NCBI GenBank assembly: GCA_003008705.1
Contig: PDUO01000064.1
Coordinates: 1-64,000, forward strand
Direction: 5' to 3'
Length of the DNA stretch: 64,000 bases
Source of the DNA: Pezicula radicicola
Lineage: Eukaryota > Ascomycota > Leotiomycetes > Helotiales > Dermateaceae
Part shown: positions 35,276-46,480 of the stretch, one piece after another
How the letters are laid out: the number at the start of each line of letters is the position of its first letter
How positions within the stretch are numbered: the first letter of the stretch is position 1
Program-made: the position numbers and the translations under genes
The notes under the pieces: generated by a model
The model's database searches: none
Told to the model about the DNA's origin: nothing
Seen by the model: the letters and a program-made list of their open reading frames with translations, nothing else

Positions 35276-37078
35276 ATTATGGGCTGTGAGAGTTCTGAAA
35301 AAGTCATTGTTGTAAGGAGTGTTAGATGACAGGTCACCAACGAGGTCATCTTCAATTTACAAAGTGGTATCTCTTAAGGCACTACAACTACTACTCATGA
35401 ATAGAAGGTTTAGAAGACAAAGCCAAATTGTGTTTCTGCTTCCCGTGATATTCTGACTTGTCATCCTCATCCAAGCCCTGTGGGCCCAATAAATTTAACA
35501 TACAAGCATTTCCAGACTCTCGACTTCCATAATACTGAATGCCATCCCGTCTTTGAACACTCTAATATGTGATCCATAAAATCTCTCTTCTATCCTCGCG
35601 CATGCGGCGCTGCTGTTATTCCACATCTCGTCATCAAGTCTCCCCATATTCTGTGCAATCAAGGAAGTAAATGATGCAAGAACTTCAACCTTAGGTATCT
35701 GAATCTGTCCAATGCTTGACTTCATAAGCCTGAAGCTCCATTACTGAAGATGGTCCGTCATTGTGTAGGGGGCCGGTTCGCTACGCTCGCTTAATAACCC
35801 TATTATTACCTGTCAAGCCAATATAAAAGCGTATCTTCATCTGCCTGAATATCAAAGCCAATTTTGTAGCAGAAGTTCTGTTGAAAAGCAGCGTTATTCC
35901 AAAACTTAGGGTTCGAACGATTTAAAGTATGGCCTTTGAAGCTTGTGACAACGTAAATCCGTAATCGGTAGTTTGCTATCATGAGGCCTCTGAGACTTTA
36001 AACGATCTTCTGATTTGGTCAATATATTGCTCTTTACCTACTTTGAGGACAAAATACATGGAGTTATAAATTGAGAAGATCGAAACGTAATGCAGTTGAT
36101 TCTGAGGTGGTATCGAAGTAGGGCCATGAAATATTAATGTCAAGAAGATATACTTGCAGGTTAGCTCTCCTTGGCCTCCGTGTTATTATTGTACTGCACA
36201 TCAATTCAATCTTAACCCTAAATTCAGAGCTTTATGGCCAGGAAAACCCAAAAGACCGCCTGCGGGTAATGTCTTTCTGAGCCGTTCCAGTTCAGGACTT
36301 CAACTGAGGCAATTCGATTTCCAGGTTCTGAAATGCCATAGTTTCGAAACATCTCCTACCATTACACACAACAACTTCTGGCTGATTTCTTCCCGTCACA
36401 TGGCAGCTTCCCCACCAAGAATGCTACAAAGAAGACGGAAATCTTGATATTGAACTTGGGGCAGCGAAGAGAGGAGTATTCGGAGACGAGCACTTTTATT
36501 ACATTAGCGAATCTCTTCTTCTGGATGTCAAGGACATCTTACAGTTAGTTGGTGAGTAGAGGCCAAACTAGGATATTAGCTAAAGTCCATCCTTCTATAC
36601 TGGTTAGTAGAGGAAATATTGCTTCAAGAGTGAAAATAATATTTCGCACAAAATGTTGACACCTACGAGCTTCGAGCTTCGGGCCTTCGGTTGTAGGCTT
36701 CAGGGCTATCCATTGCTACCAAATTTCAATAGCCACAAGCACTTGCCCATCGCAATCATGACAATTAAAACACGTACACAATTGAACAGCTGGAAGCAAG
36801 GACTTTGCAGGAACATTAACAGATGAAAAGCGAGAAATAAAAATAAAAACACAAAGTAAATTCCACTCTCAATATCAATTAATCTAACCTGTGGCGCATA
36901 TGTAAACACCCCACCAGCCCCAAAAAGAAGCAAGCCACACACACCACGTCCGCGTCCTCCATCGTCTGTCTCCCCACTCAATGAGTCAAAAAAACGCGTC
37001 TCCCATTCCACCTAGCACCCACCCATAATAAGAACACCTCTTCCATTCCCCCGAAGAATCCTCCTTCTCTCTTAAAAA
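35276..37078. other. Intergenic, one weak small frame
   Basis: The part before 37079 should contain the DAD1 promoter. A 76-codon minus-strand frame at 35495-35725 is listed separately. Other frames, including 101 codons at 36706-37011 on the minus strand, look accidental. Confidence 0.5.
35495..35725 (-). CDS. Possible small hypothetical protein or gene remnant
   Basis: A 76-codon frame with protein-like composition, for example RIEERFYGSHIRVFKDG and SIMEVESLEM. I recognise no family. There is no neighbour logic and no obvious splice extension upstream. It may be the surviving end of a decayed gene or chance. Confidence 0.22.
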   Translation of the reverse strand: MKSSIGQIQIPKVEVLASFTSLIAQNMGRLDDEMWNNSSAACARIEERFYGSHIRVFKDGMAFSIMEVESLEMLVC

Positions 37079-37590
37079 ATGTCCTCAAGTACAAACCGAC
37101 CACCAGCAGCCACTTCTACATCCGGCACAGGAACAACAGGCGGGAACGGTCAATCATACTTCGAGCAACAACGCGAAATACTATTGCGAGAGATCGATGT
37201 CGTGAGCTCTTCACCCCCAGCTCTTCGCTCCCTTTTTTCTCTTTCGTTTCTCCTGAAGGACAAAGCTGATAAAGTTCAAAGAGTTTCGGGCATGTATTAG
37301 CGAATATCAATAAGCTGAATCGTAGCTTGGAGGGCGTAATTGATGTGAGTGATTGATGTCGAAAGTTCGAGGAAGGAGAGGTGATTACTTTTCTTTGCTG
37401 ACGAGGTGGGGCATAGGTTGGCAATGAATTCAGTTCGGTCGAGGCACTATGGAGTCAGTTCGAGAATGTGATGGCCAAGGATCCGGATGCTGCGGAGGGA
37501 CAACAAGAGGGGAAGGGAGAGGGTGAGGGTGAGGAGGGAGATAGCCGGGACGAGACTGAGATGGAGGGCGAAGAACAGACGAGACGATGA
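37079..37590 (+). CDS. DAD1: DASH/Dam1 complex subunit DAD1
   Basis: Part of the fungal DASH (Dam1) ring that couples kinetochores to spindle microtubules. Exons are 37079-37201, 37282-37344 and 37417-37590 (119 aa). The conserved helix is rebuilt only after splicing: [14 protein letters not shown] in exon 1, [16 protein letters not shown] in exon 2, then [19 protein letters not shown] in exon 3. The N-terminus is Ser/Gly/Thr-rich and the C-terminus is a highly acidic Gly/Glu tail longer than in budding yeast. Donors are GTGAGC and GTGAGT. The acceptor of intron 1 (CAAAG at 37281) was chosen because it restores [10 protein letters not shown] in frame. Confidence 0.92.
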
Positions 37591-37985
37591 TCACGACAAT
37601 TGATGGAACCGGATTACGGCGTTGGGATATGATATGATACCAGGGACACACAGGAGCGTCGAGGAAGATTATGCTTTGAATTTGAGTCCATTTCTCTACC
37701 AAGCAGTCATGATACAAAGGAAAATCTCGAAGAGTACAGTACACCGAACAACCGAAGACCCTATTGCCATTACAAGAAGTCCGGAAACCAAAACAGAAAA
37801 CCAGTTTCGTGGTGTGAGAGAAAGGAGGCGTACAGAGAAGCATGCCATCATGCCAAAGCTAAATCTGCTCTATTCGCAGATCGGTCCCAGGCTATTTTGG
37901 GACACCTTTTTAGCTAGCACTCCGTGTTATGCAAGTCGTAGGTCATGTCGATATTCGTAGCAGGTCGTGGGTTTGTAAAAGGTCG
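37591..37985. other. Convergent 3' region of DAD1 and Rho4
   Basis: About 395 bp hold the 3' ends of two converging genes. No further gene was recognised. Confidence 0.55.
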
Positions 37986-38932
37986 TTACAGGAATTTGCA
38001 GCTTCGCTTCTTCTTTCGCATTGGTCCCGATTGTCTAGATTGGCCTCCCCCGCCTGATCTGGATTCTGGTACTTGATTACTCCGGTCGTTGGCAACGACG
38101 GTGTTGATAGCTGAAGCGAAAATCTCCTCTACACCGGTCATCTCTTTACTACTGCACTCCATGTAGCGTGCGTTCATCTTCTGGGCTACTGCCATTCCTT
38201 GTTCCTGGGTAACAGGTGTGAGTCCCTGGGTTTTCAAAAGGTCGATGCAGGTTCGCTTTGTTCTGAGGTCGGATTTGAGGCCCACAAGGACCAGTGGTGT
38301 GTAAGGGCAGAAATGGAGCACTTCAGGGTACCACTATGTAATTGTCAGCTCAAATATCCCGTATGATTGCAAGTAATTCATTCCTACCTTATCCATAACG
38401 TTCTCAAGCGAATTAGGGCAATCAATGGCGAAGCAGACAAAAAGAAGGTCGGTCTCGGGGTATGAAAGTGGTCGAAGGCGGTCATATTCTTCCTGGCCAG
38501 CGGTATCCCAAAGAGCTAACTCGACAGTCTTGCCGGTTGCTGGGTGTGTAGGATAGGTGATGTAGTTTTCGAAAACTGTTGGGACATATTTCTGGTCACA
38601 AGTCAGCTTTGTTTACTTTCTCTGTCTTCTGTACAAGTCCCTACCTCTGGGAAGTAGCCTTGACTGTAGCTGATCAGAAGACATGTCTTTCCACATCCTC
38701 CATCGCCAACCACCACAATCTTTTTCGAGTACGAAGGCCCAGCAGGGACGGTAACATGTGTAGAGGAGCTCTCACGACCGGTAGAAGTGGTGCTCATCAT
38801 TGTGCTGACAGTGCCGTCGCTGGATCTCTGACTTTGATCGCGGCGTGTATTCCTTCTCTTGGGAGCGTCGTATTTTTCTGACATATCTGAGTGCCGGCTT
38901 TGATGGTGGTAGTTTTGCTGCATGCTTGACAT
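37986..38932 (-). CDS. rho4: Rho-family GTPase, Rho4 type
   Basis: A small GTPase expected to control septum formation and polarised growth at the membrane. Exons (minus) are 38932-38645, 38591-38388 and 38333-37986 (279 aa). A ~68-residue polar N-terminal extension, typical of fungal Rho4, precedes the G domain. The P-loop GDGGCGKT is at residues 76-83; switch I is VPTVFENYI; switch II is [13 protein letters not shown]; the Rho insert region follows LVGLKSDLR. The C-terminus has a basic stretch RKKKRS and the box CKFL, whose final Leu predicts geranylgeranylation. Intron 1 falls between GYFPE and KYVPTVF. Several Met residues lie in the extension, so the precise start is less certain than the domain. 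Confidence 0.93.
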
Positions 38933-39448
38933 ATTGGGCGGAATGCGCTCGAAACAACGAGGTCGCCTAGTGTGAAAGGATTATTTATCAAGGATTGGGA
39001 AAGGGGTGCAGATAATGGTAATGATGCACGATATTATGCGATCGTTCTCTCAACAACTTTTCTGGTAGTAAAGTGAGATGTAAATGATGGAGATAGGTAG
39101 AGAAGCATCAGAGGGTGTTTACACTTCCCTAATTAGAAAGAGTGCCGTAGTTGGTGGAGCAACCAGCCACCTTTTGGCTTCCCTTGTTTCAGGCTTCATA
39201 GGTTTGCGCTCGACATGGTTGGCGGTTGCTTGGACGCGAACGCCGGCCGAGGCTGCGGTGAGCTAGTCTGTCGTCCACACGAACTTCATCAGGATTGCCC
39301 AGTTTGCGTTTTGACTTGAGATTCTACCTAGATACCTAATCAACCTGTCGCTCCTTTGGTATCTCCTGTCTTTCTCCATTCCTGTCCCGTACTACCGCAC
39401 GCGCGCATCTGCATTGCTTATATAGATGCGCCTACAACGAATGCATCC
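38933..39448. other. Divergent promoter region, Rho4 and phosphatase genes
   Basis: About 520 bp between divergent genes. No specific site or further gene was recognised. Confidence 0.5.
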
Positions 39449-41488
39449 ATGTGTCCCACCGCAAATGGCTCTGGCGCAGAGCTGGAGAAATCCCCCGTTG
39501 CCCCTCCTTCCATATCGATTACCAAGCCAGCAGACAATCCGGACGCGGGGTTAAGAAGTTTAGATCATTGTGAGTAGACAGACATTGGACTCCTCAGTCC
39601 AACAATCAATCACATAGTTGTACTCGTCGAATTGCCGTCGAAGGATGCTATGCGCTACACTTCTCTGATCTGCACGTTCCGGACACATCATCCTTCGACA
39701 TCCAAGTCAATTACACGAAACTAACATTCCTGTCCCATAGACAAACGCAAACTTCCACCATGGCGATACAATCTACGACAGAAGCTTTTACCCCTGATAA
39801 GATGGGAAACACCATACCTTGCGTGGATGCAGGATAAGATGAGATCGCCAGCCCTCGACTCCTATTTTGCAATTACTGCGAACCTTGGTACACATACGTT
39901 TTTCATGGTCGTGCTTCCAATATTGTTCTGGTGTGGGCATACGTCCCTTGGGAGAGGGTAATAATCTTTCGCAATATGGCTTGCTGAACAAGAAGCTGAC
40001 GGAATTTAGAATGGTTCATATTCTTGCTTCTGGAGTTTTCTTTACTGGCTTTATAAAGGATATGCTGTCATTACCCCGTCCATTGTCGCCACCGCTCCAC
40101 CGGATTACAATGTCTGGCTCAGCTGCCCTTGAATATGGCTTCCCTTCCACCCATTCAGCAAATGCTGTATCTGTGGCTGTATACACCCTCTTCACAATAC
40201 ATTCGCCAGAGTGTCAGCTTCTACCTAGAACAAAGTTAATTCTTGAGGTTGCTAGTTACTGCTATGCTTTTTCGATCATTCTTGGTCGATTGTACTGCGG
40301 AATGCATGGCTTCTTTGATGTTATTGTGGGGAGCCTTCTAGGCGCGGCCATATCTGTCATTGAGTGCGTTTATGGCTCCGACATAGACAAGTATCTCCAT
40401 AGCAGTAGTTGGATGGCTCCAGCAACCGTAGCTGTCATAATTATTGCCCTTATCCGGATCCATCCCGAACCGGCTGATGATTGCCCATGCTTTGATGACA
40501 GTGTTGCGTTTGCAGGCGTCATGATCGGTATTGAGCTCGGTGGTTGGCATTATGCTACAGGTCAATGGGCTTGGGACGTCCCAGTCCCAGCAACTGTACC
40601 TTTCGACCTTGAGCATATGGGATGGACTACAGTAATCCTTCGAGTCCTAGTTGGTGTTTTGGTGATCTTCTTATGGCGAGAAGTGATGAAGCCTACACTG
40701 CTCAAGCTTCTACCCCATCTTTTCCGGGCCATTGAGAAGTCGGGATTCATCTTGCCTCGCAAATTCTTCATGCCTGCATCTGAGTATCAGAAGATTCCAG
40801 CACGTCTAAAGGTTGACAATGTCATGCCATCCGTCTCAGACCTACCAAGTCTTCTCACCTCCATACGACATCCAAGGCGCTTACGTTCTGTCTCTGTAGG
40901 ACCACAATCTGCTGCTGACGCATATGAAACTCTTGCATACAGAGAAAAGCGGCGTAGGGATAGCTTGACGAGTTCGTCCGATTATGAATCTGGTTTTCGT
41001 CGTTCTCCAAGTCCTGCCAGAAGTTTGCACAAAGATTTTTTCTCTGAGAAAGACGGCGAGATTTCTCAAGCATCTGGAATCTCGGGGTCGCTTGGAATAG
41101 GAATTGGGAACGGCAACTTGCCAACCCCAGGACAATCAAGAGTCGGTTCATATGAACAGATGATGGGTCAAGGACATGTATTGGTTACACCCGCGACACC
41201 GCCACTAGACTCAATGGACGGTAACCAAGATGAAGATGACATGGTCGTTGGACAACAGGTCGAGCTAGAGGAAAAGGAGATGTTCTCCAGGCTTGAGAAG
41301 CCCCGAGTGAGATATGATGTCGAGGTTGTAACCAAACTTGTTGTCTACACTGGTATGTTGATTTTTGACATTTGAAATGAAAACACTAATTTCATAAAGG
41401 CATCGCTTGGTTGGCAGTTGAGATTAACCCCATAATCTTTGAACTTATTGGCCTAGGCATGGGCCACCACGCGCCCCCCATCCGATAG
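39449..41488 (+). CDS. LCB3: Sphingoid long-chain base phosphate phosphatase (LCB3/YSR3-like)
   Basis: An ER membrane PAP2 phosphatase predicted to dephosphorylate (dihydro)sphingosine-1-phosphate, feeding bases back to ceramide synthesis. Exons are 39449-39569, 39741-39957, 40010-41352 and 41400-41488 (589 aa). The three PAP2 motifs are clear: KDMLSLPRP, YGFPSTHSAN, and GRLYCGMHGFFDVIVGS. Several membrane segments surround them. Exon 2 begins after a 171-nt intron and encodes KRKLPPWRYNLRQKLLP, a stretch typical of these enzymes. The last exon ends in a short hydrophobic segment, GIAWLAVEINPIIFELIGLG. A long Ser-rich cytosolic region (about residues 390-540) is the least conserved. An upstream in-frame Met at 39356 exists but adds unrelated sequence. 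Confidence 0.9.
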
Positions 41489-41970
41489 AATCTTTCTATT
41501 CATTGTTGGATAATTCCTGTTTGAGCCAAGGCAGAGCCATGGAATTATGAAGTACTGTACAATGCTCAGTATAGCTGTTTGCATTTGCCGGGGCGTTCTA
41601 GGGTGGTAATATTGGGCTGTGCAGAGCTGGAAAGCACTTGTACATATGGCGTAAGGGTACATTGAGCGAATGCTGTTTTCAAGCGTTGTGGTTTGGCCGA
41701 TACCTGCACCACAGCAGTCTTGGAATTTGATTATATTAACCACCTAATTCTTTTTCGCAGACTGTGCGATCCCTCAGAGACCACCTTTAGAGGTTTATCA
41801 CTCTCCTGTCAGTCCCATACTGTCCAACAACCCCTTTCTCTCTATCAATGCCTGACTAAGTCCTCGACAGAGTAGTTCTTCCCCTTTCATGGGTTGACCG
41901 TAGTCAAAGTGATATTTTTGGGTGATCCAAATCATGAATACCCGTTCGCAACAGCGTATTTACTAGATTT
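41489..41970. other. Convergent 3' region
   Basis: About 480 bp lie between the 3' ends of the phosphatase and cyclophilin genes. No gene was recognised. Confidence 0.5.
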
Positions 41971-42516
41971 TCAATCATCAGCGAGTGGATTGGCGTGCAT
42001 CGTAACCTTCTCGATCAGAATCTGCTCTTTGGGCCGATTTTTCTTGTCAACCTGCACTGCCTCCATCTTTTTCAACGTGTCCAAACTATCATCCCCTAGA
42101 ATATGTCCAAACACCGTATTTTGCCCATCGAGATGCGGCGCAGACGCGAAACAGATGAAGAATTGACTATTGTTCGTTGCTGGACCTTTGTTCGCCATGC
42201 TAACAATTCCGCGGGCATTGTGACGAAGTGCCGGTCTAATCTCGTCTTCGAAGGGCTCGTGCCATATTGATTCGCCGCCTTTTGGATTCGAAGGTGGTGC
42301 ACCGGTTTGAATTATGAAGGAAGGGATGAGGCGGTGGAAGAGGGAGCCATTGTAATAGCCCGACGCGCAAAGGGCAAGAAAGTTCTTGGGGGCTGTCAGC
42401 GCCGAGATAGGGTATAAATAGAGTGACAGGTGGTTTACCTCTGCGGTCTTTGGTACGCTTTCACAGAAGACTTCGATCTTGATATCACCGAGGTTCGTAT
42501 GCAGAGTAACGGACAT
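41971..42516 (-). CDS. Cyclophilin-type peptidyl-prolyl isomerase, PPIL3 class
   Basis: Catalyses proline cis-trans isomerisation; PPIL3-class members are found with the spliceosome. Exons (minus) are 42516-42439 and 42384-41971 (163 aa, close to the 161 of PPIL3). The N-terminus SVTLHTNLGDIKIEVFCE is diagnostic for the class. FHRLIPSFIIQTG contains the catalytic Arg44, NNSQFFICFA is in the active groove, and LDGQNTVFGHI follows. The intron lies between KTAE and NFLALC, with GCTGAC as a branch site. In HLDGQNTVFG the His side of the cyclosporin pocket is Leu-Asp-Gly, as is normal in the class. Confidence 0.92.
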   Translation of the reverse strand: MSVTLHTNLGDIKIEVFCESVPKTAEVNHLSLYLYPISALTAPKNFLALCASGYYNGSLFHRLIPSFIIQTGAPPSNPKGGESIWHEPFEDEIRPALRHNARGIVSMANKGPATNNSQFFICFASAPHLDGQNTVFGHILGDDSLDTLKKMEAVQVDKKNRPKEQILIEKVTMHANPLADD

Positions 42517-43122
42517 GTTGAGAAGAGGCGCGAGCTGTCCCCAGCATTATTGTCGTGTGGTCTTGGTGTTTTGTCCGTAGGGCTGAGTGACAGCCTCTTA
42601 GGAAAGTAAAAAGCATCAAGCCCCCCTGGTCAACTGCCCCGCTCAGCTTGCGGCCTCGCCAAGAGTCGAGCCCCCCAAATGATGATGTTCTAAGCGACAA
42701 CTCTATCTCTGACCAAGGTCTTCTTTGTTGTTACTATGCGCTGTGCATACAAGACTTGCCCCAGCATTACACACCTTCATAACTAGATCCGAACACGATC
42801 CCGTAGCATCCGACACAGATCCCACCTCGAGGACAACCGTCTGCCAATCTACCGACTCACGCGATACATTATTATACGGGTCCGGCGATACAAACAAGGA
42901 AGAACAAGGTAGCTGAGCCTTGCTTACAGCTGCTGTTGCATATCACAACGGTGACGACGACAACGCCGACTAACACCACCTACGGCTCCCACATCAGCGA
43001 CGATAGCACCATATGATACCCAGGTAATAGGCAGATACCGCCCATAGTTGTCTGTCGACACCAAAACATCGCCTCGGCGCCCAGCGCCCTTGCGCCAAAT
43101 ATCAGAGTGAACCCGAGGCAAA
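42517..43122. other. Divergent promoter region, cyclophilin and arrestin-like genes
   Basis: About 600 bp between divergent genes. Small overlapping frames look accidental. No site was recognised. Confidence 0.5.
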
Positions 43123-44458
43123 ATGGCTGCTTTCGTCAGAGTCTCGGGGCCGCCAAACAGCAATTTTCTAGTGGGGTATCCAGGTATATCAGCGACTCTG
43201 GTAAGAAAGTCTTCGAATGGTTTAAGAAAAGTTGCGGCTTATGGTGTGCTCTTTGCTGACTTTCGCTCGTGGCGTTGGATATAGCCTCGCATGGAGGGCA
43301 AAGTGGAGATTCGACCCAAAGATGGTTACACTGCGCCCATTGCCATATCCTTGGTGCGAATATGTTTACAGCGTCGAGAAACGATACATCCATCTGCAGA
43401 ATCGATAGCGAAGAAACATTTAGGGACACCGAGGCGGGAAACGACTGATGTTGTAGGCAAAGAACTACTGTTATTTCGATGTCCAGCGGGCAGGGACTCG
43501 GAGAAGGTGGTATTGATGGACCTACCATTCGTGCTGTTCATACCATTTGGGAGGGGAGGAGAAGAGACCAATAGACGGATACCGCCGGCGTCGTTACAGC
43601 TTCCTAGTCGGACCGCAGAGACGTTTTATGAGCTGGTTGTCACAATACAGCAGGGCCAGCATCAGGAGAAATTTGCCTTTCCAGTTCCTATACAGAGATA
43701 TGATACATTATCGACATTTGGAATGTATAATCGGCCGGAGGCTGCAGAGGGGACAACAGACCACCTAGTGACGTTAGGGATTTCACTACCGCGATGGTCA
43801 TACGGCCCATTGGACCCAGTGAGCGTTTACATAAAGCTGTCACCGAATCCGAATTGGATGAAGAAGGCCTCAAAAGTGACAATTAGGGATATCACAATCG
43901 GGATAGAAGAGGAAATCACTTATAACCCCGAAGGAGATGAGCCGACGAAGAAAATCAATCGGATAGCGAGGCATACTCAGCAGGTATCAGTTAAGATGCC
44001 AGAAGCTGGGTACTTCACCAATCTAGGACTTGTTTTTCCCTCGAAAGACCCAAGGGATCCGCAGGGCATTGTTCGGCGAGGGAAAAGTGGCTTTCCCATG
44101 TACGAATTAAGCTCTTTTACCACGACAGGTACTCTATATAAAATAGAATTCTTCCTAATCATCAAGGCAAGTTTCCCAGAATTTCTCACCTAGGCAATAT
44201 ATTAACGAAATATAGGCCCACATGTCAGGAGCAAAAGACATAACAATACGGCAACCTATCGTGGTATGTCCCATTGATACGCAGGCCTGTAAGGAAGAAA
44301 TGGATGCCATTGAACAAGCAGCAAAGGATGCCTCGCACGTGGACCCCAACAATCCCATGCTACCCGCCTGCACTATCATTCGAGCAACCGATAAAGACGC
44401 ATTGCGACACATAGGCTGGACAGTTGTCGGAGGCAAAAACAAGCCGGTAATCGAATGA
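43123..44458 (+). CDS. Arrestin-like (alpha-arrestin fold) protein
   Basis: Probably a cytosolic adaptor of the arrestin superfamily, which in fungi links cargo proteins to ubiquitin ligases or to pH signalling; the exact role is unknown. Exons are 43123-43200, 43285-44166 and 44216-44458 (400 aa). The N-terminal half begins VGYPGISATLPRMEGKVEIR, spliced in frame across intron 1, and continues with the arrestin beta-sheet text DLPFVLFIPFGRGGEE and ASLQLPSRTAETFYEL. The C-terminal half includes VTLGISLPRWSYGPLDPVSV. The last intron has a GC donor (GCAAGT at 44167) with TAG acceptor; splicing it joins FFLIIK to AHMSGAKDI. I see no PPxY motif. Confidence 0.83.
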
Positions 44459-44510
44459 TAACCACTTCATCCATTTAAACGACGAACTTTATGACAGTAT
44501 TCCATCAAAA

Positions 44511-44580
44511 GAGGAGATGATGGAGATGATGAAGATGATGAAGATGATGAAGAGATGAAGAGATGAAGAGAAGAAGAAGG
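44511..44580. repeat. GATGAA-type microsatellite
   Basis: Purine-only repeats of GATGAA, GATGAAGA and GAA run without interruption just downstream of the arrestin-like gene. Confidence 0.85.
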
Positions 44581-45733
44581 GAAGGCCCAATCAATACTCG
44601 CCGCTCCCAACAGCGGAGCTCACAGTAAGATACTGTGCAATAAGGGGCAGTTATAGGGCACAGGGCCGACAAACCCATACATACCGGATCTATGACAAGG
44701 AATGGCATGGTTACGGGAGACATGACACAACCTAGGATCTTAATAAATGTCACAGCGATGGCGTTCTTCACTCAGTACGGAGATAGCATAAATGATGGCG
44801 CCCAATTGGTAGGGAAAATGAAATGAATGTAGACGGCTGGCTATGTACTGTACGTTTACAAGATAGGGTACGACAAACAAACAAACACCTAGCGATAAAT
44901 CTAGGCAGTTGAGATAATGAATGCTATGATGACAGAATTCAAAAATTCATTTAAGTCTTAAAACATTGAATTTTAGATTTTTTTTAAAAGGAAGATCAAG
45001 AGCGAGGGAGCCCTGTTTTGGAACACCAGTGCCGAGGTAAGTTGAGGTAAGGTTTATTTTGACTTTTGTCGTCAATGGCTTTGAATGGTACGCCTTGCGA
45101 GAAAGTTCCGTGGCGTTTGGGGAGCACGGGAGTTCTTAATCACTCCTATACTGTAATATGATTGGCCTTGACCAAGTTGCAGCAGAGCCTTACCAAAGTC
45201 CTTTGAAAATTGACGGGAATTTTCTAGTTCGGTTCTTACTATCTACCCAGTTGGTTGCAGATCAGCTGACTACAAGATAATAACAATAGGAAAATTAAAT
45301 ATGTTATACACAGTTAGTTATACGAGCCTTCTTAAGGAGGGCTAACAACAAATAGTTATCACTTGAGATTAGTCACTCAGTGAGGATTCAAGGTTACTCT
45401 AATAAATACCTAAGCGAGGATCAACTCTCTTCTAGCTAGTAGGGTTATGGTATATCTGTGTTTTCATTTTCATTACAAAACTTCACTGAATCGATTAAGC
45501 AATTTTATTTCTCTGCAACTAAACTACCTACGTGTGAAGTACACTCTGCACAGCCCTGGACAACCCAACAACATGCAATGTAAAACCCTACTTTAGAAGA
45601 AGTCAGCTTTGGACAAAGAGGATTGGAAGAGCCATCTCACCTTTTACAACCACGCTCCTCGCATTCCAAAACAGCAATACCTCGACGTGGGGAACCCATC
45701 TCCAATCGAGGGACGAAAGGGAGTCGCGTTGTG

Positions 45734-46340
45734 CCTAAAGTGGTTTTTTGGTTTGTCAGTACGACTACTGAGTAGATTGTGGAAGAAAAAAACAATGTGC
45801 AATGTCATAAAACTCCCGCCGGCCTTTGGCATCTGACGTCTTCCTGGTTTGAGGATCACCCCGAACTCCGCAACGGAATGCAACCGTTCCCCTTCTCCGT
45901 CAAGAAGGGTGATTACAGAGAGAGGATGCCATCCAAGATATCCCGAAGGTTATAATGAATGAGAGAACAGGGCAAACCTACTAGAAAAGAAAAAGCTAAG
46001 AGCTGAGTATATTTCGTACGAAAGGCGTCTACAGTCATTCGGTCGGTTTCCGTTCCCGTTGTTCCTAAAGTGGTATTTTGGTTTGTCAGTACGACTACTG
46101 AGTAGGTGTGGAAGGACAAACAATGTGCAATGTAAGAAACTCCCGCCGGCCAAAGGCATCTGACATCTTCCCCATTGCCTACCTGGTATGGGAGGAACCT
46201 CTAAGCCATAGTAAGGGAATCGAACCCTTCCACCATCTCCGTCGAGATGGGCCCGCTTCGATCCAACGGTCAAGCGAAATAGAGGCCAAACAAGACACCC
46301 CGAAGGATATAATGAATGAGAGAACAGGGCAAACCTACCA
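45734..46340. repeat. Two tandem copies of a ~250-276 bp element
   Basis: Copy A 45734-45982 and copy B 46064-46340 both start CCTAAAGTGGT-TTTTGG and TTTGTCAGTACGACTACTGA. Both continue with ACTCCCGCCGGCC and end GAGAGAACAGGGCAAACCTA. The middle third has diverged strongly. Copy B's middle contains, on the minus strand, a perfect 5-bp stem around TTCGATT that resembles a tRNA T-arm. The unit is not coding. Confidence 0.8.
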
Positions 46341-46480
46341 AAGTTTATTTTTGTTGTGCCAACAGTCTTATTGACGAGGGCATGAAGACGACAAGAAATA
46401 TTGCTGATTCGGCTGGGGCGTTTCGAGGCACTGGATTTGAATGTTAGCAGTGAATTGTCAAGAGGGACGATGGGTAGTTA

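Noticed and set aside
36706..37011. 101-codon minus-strand frame beside DAD1
   Set aside because: It overlaps the probable DAD1 leader and promoter, its hydrophobic run comes from A-rich sequence on the opposite strand, and no family was recognised.
46190..46290. Possible tRNA on the minus strand (perfect T-arm around TTCGATT)
   Set aside because: No matching 5' acceptor strand or D-arm can be found, even allowing an insert of 50-60 nt. Kept only as a note on the repeat element.
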